A stretch of DNA of 6,715 nucleotides from Thermogutta sp. (GTDB lineage Bacteria; Planctomycetota; Planctomycetia; Pirellulales; Thermoguttaceae): contig NZ_JACIYL010000186.1 in assembly GCF_014359955.1 (NCBI RefSeq), forward strand, positions 1 to 6,715, in the 5' to 3' direction. Both the position numbers and the translations under genes were made by a program. Positions 1 through 5,206 of the stretch are shown here, piece after piece. The notes below the pieces were generated by a model, which worked only from the letters and a program-made list of their open reading frames with translations, searched no databases and was not told the DNA's origin. Numbering within the stretch: the first letter of the stretch is position 1; the number at the start of each line of letters is the position of its first letter.

Positions 1-61
1 GAATCCCCACGTTCAGGGTCGCGACGAGTATTTATCCCCTACAGTTGATTTGTTTTCCAGC

Positions 62-84
62 TTGGTGTCAAGCAGGCTTGCCAA
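62..84 (-). other. Weak hairpin downstream of the PilO-like gene
   Basis: Eleven bases after the stop codon, the minus strand reads TTGG-CAAGC-CT-GCTTG-ACA-CCAA, which can fold into an imperfect stem with a bulge. No T-run follows, so it is at best a weak or factor-dependent termination or mRNA-end structure. The remaining bases 1-61 show no gene that I can support, and the operon may continue leftward beyond the window. Confidence 0.25.
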
Positions 85-95
85 TGCGATACTTT

Positions 96-1991
96 TCAGG
101 TTTGTGGTGGCGCCGCCGGTGGATTGGCTGGATTCTGCGGCCCAGCAGGCGGCGGTGTTCCCGGTTGCGGTGCTAAGGGCTGAGCAGGGGCATTTCCAGC
201 CGCCCCCTGCCCACCAGGCGCCGGCTGAGCCGGATTTGGCGGCACTCCCGCATTGCCAGGAGCTGGCGGCTGGGTGGGTGGCGTCCCACCCCCGGGCTGC
301 GCGCCGCCTTGCGCCGGTGCCGCCGGTTGGGCGCCACCAGGCGGCGCTGGTGTTGGGCCCTGGGGAGCACCCGCCGGTGCCTGCGGCGTCGTCGGTGGCT
401 GGGTAGCGGGCTGCTGTCCCGCCCCCGGCTGAGTGGGCGCCGCCGATTCAGGAGCCGTTGCACCAGGTTGTCCTTGCTCTGCCGGTGGTTGCGCCAGCGA
501 TTGGCCTGACGGCAACTCGGGAGCCCCTGGTTTGCCAAGTTCTTCGATGTTGGGCGGATTGAAAATGTAAATAATCCCCTCGATGATCACCGGGACATCA
601 TAATTGCTCGTAGCGGACGTGGTCGTAGCTCCCGGTGTGCCCGTACCATAGGAACTCGTCGCGTAACCCGGTCCAGCGGTTTCTTCGCCGTAGCTTTCCG
701 ACATGGTGTTGACCATGCCGCCATACCCCATGGGACCACCCGGCTGCCCCATCGATGCCTGGCTTGGTCGGACCAGGACACGAGTGATACGGATCGGCAT
801 ATCCGAGTTAACGCAGTTAACAAGAAGTTGGTCGAGTTTACGCTGATCCACCACCAGATCCATCCGAATGGGCATCATCTTGAATTCAGCGAACGGTTGG
901 GGCGAACCTGGTGGAAGCGGTTTTCCGTCGGCATCGACGTAACGTCCGTAAAGTGTTGTACCAGGGGCTCCGTAGCCCGATCCATACTCACCTCCTGCGG
1001 CTTCCGGACCAACCGGCCCGGAACCCATCGGTGCTGAGCCGGGCGACCCCATACTCCCGGATCCAGTCGGCATCGCCGCCGCCACACTGCTCGCCAGGTA
1101 CCGTGCGGCATCGGGGCCAATCTCGATGGCGTTAATTCGTTTAACGGCCGCGTTGTGGGGGCCCGTCGCACCTTCGTTGGTCTTGGCGATAATCCGCAAC
1201 AGAGCTTCGTAGACCCAGAGATCCTCCTGGGCATTCCAGATCTCTTCGGAAGTTGGGACCTTCACCCAGGCAAAACGCTGCTTAATGGCGGCGATATTCT
1301 GTGGGTTCCACTCCACAATTCCTTCCATCTCGACTTGTGCTGGGGCACCGGCACCGGTTGCGCCTGGATACGCAGCACCCGGGTATCCCGTGCCGGGATA
1401 ACCTGCTCCCAATCCCTCTTCACCCACCGTGCTCACGGCTCCAGGATAGCCGGGTGAACCGCCGTAGCCGGCCATTCCGTAACCTCCCGGTCCGGACATC
1501 GCGCGGATACTCCCCAGTCGCTTGAGATCTGTTCCCTTGGGTCGGCGGAGATTGATGATTTCGAACAGAGTGGGGAAGTGCTGATCGATGAAATTGAGGT
1601 AAATTTCCCGAAACCGTTCCGGAATCGGATCCCCAAACTTACGGCCAGGCTGATTGACCCAGTTAAGAAACTCCTGTCCCAACGCTGCCGGCCATTTATT
1701 CTTCTCCTTCTGAGCGGCGTACATGGACACCCATGCCTGGTAGACATCGGCCTTCAGTTCTTCGATCTTTTTCTTGGTGGCTTCAATGACCTGGGCATTG
1801 GGTGAACCTGGCTGCACACCGCTGACCTGGGACTTGAGTCCTTCGAGCTGTTCCTTTCGGGCTTTGATACTGGCCTGGACCGACTGCTGGGCCACAAACC
1901 AAACCCCCAGGCCGATCAGCACAGCCAAGCTACAGATGACCCAAAAACCCCACTTCTTGATCGCCGCGAGGATTGGTTGCAACTGGTTCAT
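96..1991 (-). CDS. PilO-like (GspM-like) inner-membrane alignment protein with Pro-rich tail
   Basis: A 631-residue protein, about three times the usual PilO length. Residues 1-13 are a short cytoplasmic segment, about 14-34 a single membrane helix (WGFWVICSLAVLIGLGVWFV), and about 36-95 a charged, probably coiled-coil helix. Helical segments follow at about 96-160 and 220-303 (with NAQEDLWVYEALLRI). Residues about 368-409 and 464-480 look like strand-helix-strand pieces of a PilO/PilN ferredoxin-like fold (IRMDLVVDQRKLDQLL, then EGIIYIFNPP). Gly/Tyr/Ser/Pro-rich linkers lie at about 164-219, 307-367 and 411-463, and 486-631 is an almost uncharged Pro/Ala/Gly/Gln tail. The ATG at 1991 is preceded by AAGGA 8 bases upstream and places the membrane helix correctly. 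The gene follows the PilM-PilN fusion by 57 bases, as pilO follows pilN. The role as PilN partner in the alignment subcomplex is inferred from topology, order and these motifs; direct similarity to classical PilO is weak, and GspM-like is the alternative. The tail is presumably extracytoplasmic. Confidence 0.72.
   Translation of the reverse strand: MNQLQPILAAIKKWGFWVICSLAVLIGLGVWFVAQQSVQASIKARKEQLEGLKSQVSGVQPGSPNAQVIEATKKKIEELKADVYQAWVSMYAAQKEKNKWPAALGQEFLNWVNQPGRKFGDPIPERFREIYLNFIDQHFPTLFEIINLRRPKGTDLKRLGSIRAMSGPGGYGMAGYGGSPGYPGAVSTVGEEGLGAGYPGTGYPGAAYPGATGAGAPAQVEMEGIVEWNPQNIAAIKQRFAWVKVPTSEEIWNAQEDLWVYEALLRIIAKTNEGATGPHNAAVKRINAIEIGPDAARYLASSVAAAMPTGSGSMGSPGSAPMGSGPVGPEAAGGEYGSGYGAPGTTLYGRYVDADGKPLPPGSPQPFAEFKMMPIRMDLVVDQRKLDQLLVNCVNSDMPIRITRVLVRPSQASMGQPGGPMGYGGMVNTMSESYGEETAGPGYATSSYGTGTPGATTTSATSNYDVPVIIEGIIYIFNPPNIEELGKPGAPELPSGQSLAQPPAEQGQPGATAPESAAPTQPGAGQQPATQPPTTPQAPAGAPQGPTPAPPGGAQPAAPAQGGAQPGGGTPPTQPPAPGNAGVPPNPAQPAPGGQGAAGNAPAQPLAPQPGTPPPAGPQNPANPPAAPPQT
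1359..1403 (-). repeat. GYPG-type peptide repeat in the PilO-like protein
   Basis: Residues 197-211 read GYPGTGYPGAAYPGA, three near-copies of a (G/A)YPG unit. A further GYPG at 181-184 lies in the same linker (164-219), and related Tyr-Gly-Pro stretches occur in the other linkers of this protein and its partner. The DNA copies are degenerate, so the repeat is kept at the peptide level. It likely forms a flexible extracytoplasmic linker. Confidence 0.55.
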
Positions 1992-1999
1992 ATTGAGGT

Positions 2000-2004
2000 T
2001 CCTT
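2000..2004 (-). promoter_or_regulatory. Ribosome binding site of the PilO-like gene
   Basis: On the minus strand AAGGA lies 8 bases before the ATG ending at 1991, a near-consensus Shine-Dalgarno sequence with normal spacing. It supports the chosen start and independent ribosome loading within the presumed operon. Confidence 0.65.
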
Positions 2005-2048
2005 CACGTATCCTGTTCGCCGCGCATCGTGCGATTGTCCGTCAGCCG

Positions 2049-4820
2049 TTAAGGAGTGCCCGCACCCGGCCCCGGTGTTTGCCCGGCTGGACCGGTCGGA
2101 TGTTGCTGGCCAGGGGGAGCGCCGGCCTGTCCGCCGGACGGTGGCACCGGAGTTGCCTGATTTTCGTTCGGCAAAATCGGAGCATCCGGCAGAGAGGCGG
2201 CATCAGCCGGCGGTTGCTGTGCCGCTGGACCTGGAACCGTTGCCGGATTGGCCGGTGCGCCTGGTCCAGGCCCGCCGACTGGCGGTGGAGTTCCAGGAAC
2301 GTTCCCGGGGACCGGTTGCGGCGGCACTCCCACCTGGGGAACACCAGGTCCTGGGCCACTCGCCGGAGGTGCTTCCTGCGGCGGCATAACTCCGGGCTGG
2401 GGTGTTCCGGGAGTTGCCCCCACCGGGGCTGCCGCACCAGGAGCTGAACCTGGCCCCGGAGGAACCGTACCCGGCGCCGGTTGTGCGGTACCACCTGGCG
2501 CCGTTGGCTCTTCCGCTGTTCCAGCTTGCTGCGCGGCCTCTTCAGCGGCTTGCTTTCGGGCTTCTTCCCTCTCTGATTCCGTCTTGGGCTGCCATGCAAA
2601 CTGGATGGTGAACTGAAATCTCCGCAAGGTGATAAAGCCGGGGATATTGTCCCCGGTCGTCGTTGACGTGGCGCCTGGGCCCATCACCGTGCCGGGCGAT
2701 CCGGGAATTCCGGTCAAATTCGGTGCCGTGCCCAAGGGCGGGATCGGCGACCCCGGCGTGCCCGTTGGCGTGGTGGGTGGTGTGTAGAAGGGATCGCGGA
2801 TACGCACCACCTGAATACGCCCAGGATTGATGAGCATGGGGTACATAATGCCCAGCTCTTTCGCCGTCACCCATTTGCCGTTGATCAAAAACTGACCTTC
2901 TTCCAATTTTTTAATCAGGGTGTTGCGGACATACTGGGCACCCTGATCCGTGCCGGCCACATCACTATTGTGGAAATGGTACCCGGTGAGGCGAATGACG
3001 TATCCCGGCCCACTGGGGCCCGTGATATCCGCAGGCGGCGGATTGGGGGCGGGTGGATCGCCCAGGACGGCCCCCGCCATACCACCGTAAATCGACTCGG
3101 GCCCCGAACTCATTCCGTAACTTGGACCGTAAGGTGACGTTGCCGACCCGGCCGTACTGCCCATGGCGCTTCCAGCCGCGGCAGCGGTTGTGGCCTGCGG
3201 CTCGGGCTCTTTTTCCCCAGGGGGACGATACCACCCGCCCATCTGCTGCCACCAGGTTTCGAGTTGCTCCATCCGTACCGCCTCAAGGCTGGTGATGTGA
3301 ATTTCATCACGGCGTTCGAGAATTTCCTGTTGCTTTTTAGTGTCTCCGGCACTTGAGACATCCAGAGTCTCAGCGGCTTTCCGCTCGTACTGCGGTAGTG
3401 CCTGGTTGATGGCGGTGAGCAATTCCAGCCATAAGAGACGCCCTTCAATACTGCCGGTGATATTACTGCCAATCGCCTTGATCTTGTCGAATTCGGCCTC
3501 CACAGAGGCGAGTTCAGACTGATACTGCTTTACCGTGTTGAGGACCTGCGTGGCCGCACGTTCTGCATCGCCGAAACGTTCTGGAGATACGGTGCTCAAA
3601 GCCATCGACTGAGCAGCAAAGCTCACCGCACATCCAAACAGCAAAGTCGTCGCGGCAGCCAGTGCCCACGGCTTTTTTGCCCGGATGAAGCGGTCTTTGA
3701 CAATTTCATCCGGAAGCATGTTGATTTCCATATACGCCCGTCCGATCCCCTGCAACGCCAGTCCATAGACGATAGCGAAGCAGGAAAGATTCTCTCGGAA
3801 TACCGGCGACTGGACGACGTCGGGCCCCATCAGACGTTCGAAGTGTTCCACCGACTCCAGGGGAAAACCAAGGCCCTTTTCCAAATAGGCGCGCAGGCCC
3901 TGCAATTTCATGGGGTTTCCCAGCGCGAGACCCCGCGTGATCTCGATGGATCGTTCAATCGAGTTGTAATAGCTGATCGAGCGCTGAATCTCTGAGAGAA
4001 GCTCAGTAAAGACCGGCCGCATGGCCTGGAAGACAGCCTTGGGGTCCGAGTACGTGGTAGGATTTTTCTTGATATGCTCGGCTTTTGAAAAGGTTAATTT
4101 GAGCTCTTTACTGAGCGCCTTGGTGAAGTGGCTACCGCCAATAGGGATATTCCTCTGCCAGACGCGGTAACCGTTTGTGATCACGAGGTCCGTGCTGTCC
4201 GTCCCCATCGAAATGACAGCCACCGCGGGTGGTGGGTTGTCCGGGTCATATTCGTCCGGTGGCGGCAGGTCCGGCATGGCGTCGAACCGCACATAGTTGA
4301 AAATCGCCAGGGGACTCAACTGGATGATGTCCACCTCGATGCCGAGATTCTGAAAGGGTTGAAGGGCCGCTTCGACCTGCTCCCGCTTGAGGGCAAACAA
4401 GCCAATCGTCGTTCCCAGCGTGAATCCGCTCTCACCACCACCAGCATCCAGTCTCTGATAGCGCCAGACCACGCTGTTGAGATCGTACGGGATTTGCTGT
4501 TTGGCCTCGTACCGTACCACGTCGGGCAACTTGCTCAATTCGACGGGCGGCAATTTGATGAAGCGTGCAAGCCCCGTAGCACCCGAAACCGAGATGGCAA
4601 TCTTATGCCCCCGGACTTCATTGCGCGAAAGGAACTGCCGGAGAGCGGTCTCCACAAGACTGGCCGGATCCGCCGAGGGTTGCGTCAGAAGCATCGGATA
4701 CTCAATGTAGTCAAACGCCTCGGCCACCACGAGTTGTGGGCTTTCGCCCGGTCGCAATCGAAGAGCCTTCAGAGACGCATTTCCGATGTCAATTCCCCAA
4801 CAAGTCTCGACCTTGGGCAT
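2049..4820 (-). CDS. PilM-PilN fusion, type IV pilus/secretion inner-membrane protein
   Basis: A 923-residue fusion. Residues 1 to about 362 are an actin-like PilM domain: phosphate-1 motif GIDIGNASLKAL (9-20), the 1C-type segment EAKQQIPYDL (105-114), phosphate-2-like VISMGTDSTDLVI (202-214), and a C-terminal helix ending in VYGLALQGIG (351-360). INMLP (366-370) follows, matching the PilN cytoplasmic peptide INLLP that binds PilM. Then come basic residues (375-383), a membrane helix at about 384-403, a coiled coil at about 415-450, and a PilN-like extracytoplasmic domain (ITSLEAVRMEQLETWW at 509-524, YVIRLTGYHFHNSD at 607-620, FITLRRFQFTIQFAW at 729-743). Low-complexity inserts occupy about 532-606 and 677-728. 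A charged helix (747-771) leads into a Pro/Gly/Ala tail (772-923). PilM is normally about 350 residues and PilN about 180-200, so both are present plus inserts. The fold order also matches GspL of type II secretion, but the PilM motifs and INMLP favour a pilus-type origin. Serine 204 replaces the usual phosphate-2 aspartate. The protein would couple the cytoplasmic motor to the periplasmic alignment complex. Confidence 0.85.
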   Translation of the reverse strand: MPKVETCWGIDIGNASLKALRLRPGESPQLVVAEAFDYIEYPMLLTQPSADPASLVETALRQFLSRNEVRGHKIAISVSGATGLARFIKLPPVELSKLPDVVRYEAKQQIPYDLNSVVWRYQRLDAGGGESGFTLGTTIGLFALKREQVEAALQPFQNLGIEVDIIQLSPLAIFNYVRFDAMPDLPPPDEYDPDNPPPAVAVISMGTDSTDLVITNGYRVWQRNIPIGGSHFTKALSKELKLTFSKAEHIKKNPTTYSDPKAVFQAMRPVFTELLSEIQRSISYYNSIERSIEITRGLALGNPMKLQGLRAYLEKGLGFPLESVEHFERLMGPDVVQSPVFRENLSCFAIVYGLALQGIGRAYMEINMLPDEIVKDRFIRAKKPWALAAATTLLFGCAVSFAAQSMALSTVSPERFGDAERAATQVLNTVKQYQSELASVEAEFDKIKAIGSNITGSIEGRLLWLELLTAINQALPQYERKAAETLDVSSAGDTKKQQEILERRDEIHITSLEAVRMEQLETWWQQMGGWYRPPGEKEPEPQATTAAAAGSAMGSTAGSATSPYGPSYGMSSGPESIYGGMAGAVLGDPPAPNPPPADITGPSGPGYVIRLTGYHFHNSDVAGTDQGAQYVRNTLIKKLEEGQFLINGKWVTAKELGIMYPMLINPGRIQVVRIRDPFYTPPTTPTGTPGSPIPPLGTAPNLTGIPGSPGTVMGPGATSTTTGDNIPGFITLRRFQFTIQFAWQPKTESEREEARKQAAEEAAQQAGTAEEPTAPGGTAQPAPGTVPPGPGSAPGAAAPVGATPGTPQPGVMPPQEAPPASGPGPGVPQVGVPPQPVPGNVPGTPPPVGGPGPGAPANPATVPGPAAQQPPADAASLPDAPILPNENQATPVPPSGGQAGAPPGQQHPTGPAGQTPGPGAGTP

Positions 4821-4828
4821 ATTCGCTT

Positions 4829-4833
4829 ACCTC
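4829..4833 (-). promoter_or_regulatory. Ribosome binding site of the PilM-PilN gene
   Basis: The minus strand reads GAGGT, then 8 bases, then the ATG at 4820-4818. Spacing and sequence fit a Shine-Dalgarno site. The protein begins MPKVETCWGIDIG, placing the phosphate-1 motif right at the N-terminus as in other PilM proteins, so this start is well supported. Confidence 0.6.
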
Positions 4834-4858
4834 GGTCTGAAAAGCCGTGCACGACAGG

Positions 4859-4870
4859 CCGGCGAGCCGG
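4859..4870. repeat. Short inverted repeat in the pilus operon leader
   Basis: CCGGC-GA-GCCGG is a 5-base-arm inverted repeat about 40 bases upstream of the PilM-PilN start codon. It could form a small GC-rich hairpin in the leader mRNA or be a chance palindrome. There is no T-run, so it is not a standard terminator. Confidence 0.3.
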
Positions 4871-4873
4871 TCC

Positions 4874-4901
4874 CAGATACCTGTTACTAATCTTTCTGCA
4901 A
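4874..4901 (-). promoter_or_regulatory. Weak candidate promoter for the pilus operon
   Basis: On the minus strand TTGCAG (4901-4896) and TATCTG (4879-4874) are separated by 16 bases, about 55-80 bases upstream of the PilM-PilN start. Each hexamer matches the sigma-70 consensus only partly, so this is a position-plausible candidate and nothing more. Confidence 0.18.
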
Positions 4902-5206
4902 CCCTAGCCGATAACGGTCGTCGAGAGGTGCCTCATCAACGTGCCGGATCGGACGGCCAACTTTCCCGCTTTCCCATCACCCCCTAATGTATCGCCCGCT
5001 ACCCCTGCATGTCAACTTGCAAACCCCCATTTTTCGGGGACTCTCGTCGGTGATCAATTCCGGTTTGTCTGAGGAGCTGTTCTCCCGCAAAAGGCCACCG
5101 TCCGCCGCAAACGCGATTAAAAAAAGCTACGTTTTCTTCGGGCAACCAGTCGCGATCTTCCAAATTCACCTGAACGTTGCTTTTGACAACAGACCTTCGA
5201 ATAGCC

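Larger units (their letters stand above)
4821..5206. other. Divergent intergenic region between pilus operon and oxidase gene
   Basis: This 386-base stretch separates two divergent genes and must contain their promoters. It holds the pilus-side ribosome binding site, a weak promoter candidate, the short inverted repeat at 4859-4870 and a C-run/G-run inverted repeat at 5024-5039 (CCCCC and GGGG around a T-rich loop). Short open frames exist on both strands between about 4987 and 5265. Their overlap with each other and with the oxidase start, and their unrecognisable products, give no support for calling either a gene. No tRNA, riboswitch or insertion sequence was recognised here. Confidence 0.5.

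Noticed and set aside
50..538. Arg-rich and Pro/Ala-rich open frames on both strands over the PilO-like tail
   Set aside because: They are out-of-frame or antisense readings of the GC-rich Pro/Ala/Gly codons of the real gene.
2248..2616. Plus-strand open frame encoding a Gly/Pro/Ala-rich collagen-like product
   Set aside because: It is the antisense mirror of the Pro/Gly-rich tail: CCN proline codons read as GGN glycine codons on the other strand.
4128..4907. 259-codon open frame on the plus strand
   Set aside because: It lies almost wholly antisense to the well-supported PilM domain and continues into the intergenic region; its product is basic, irregular and unrecognisable.
4897..4912. 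GG...GC spacing on the minus strand suggesting a sigma-54 promoter
   Set aside because: Only 8 bases lie between the GG and GC dinucleotides, whereas sigma-54 sites need 10.
5183..5188. Perfect TTGACA -35 hexamer on the plus strand
   Set aside because: The position 16-18 bases downstream falls on the ATG of the oxidase gene and does not resemble TATAAT, so it is not usable as a promoter for this start.
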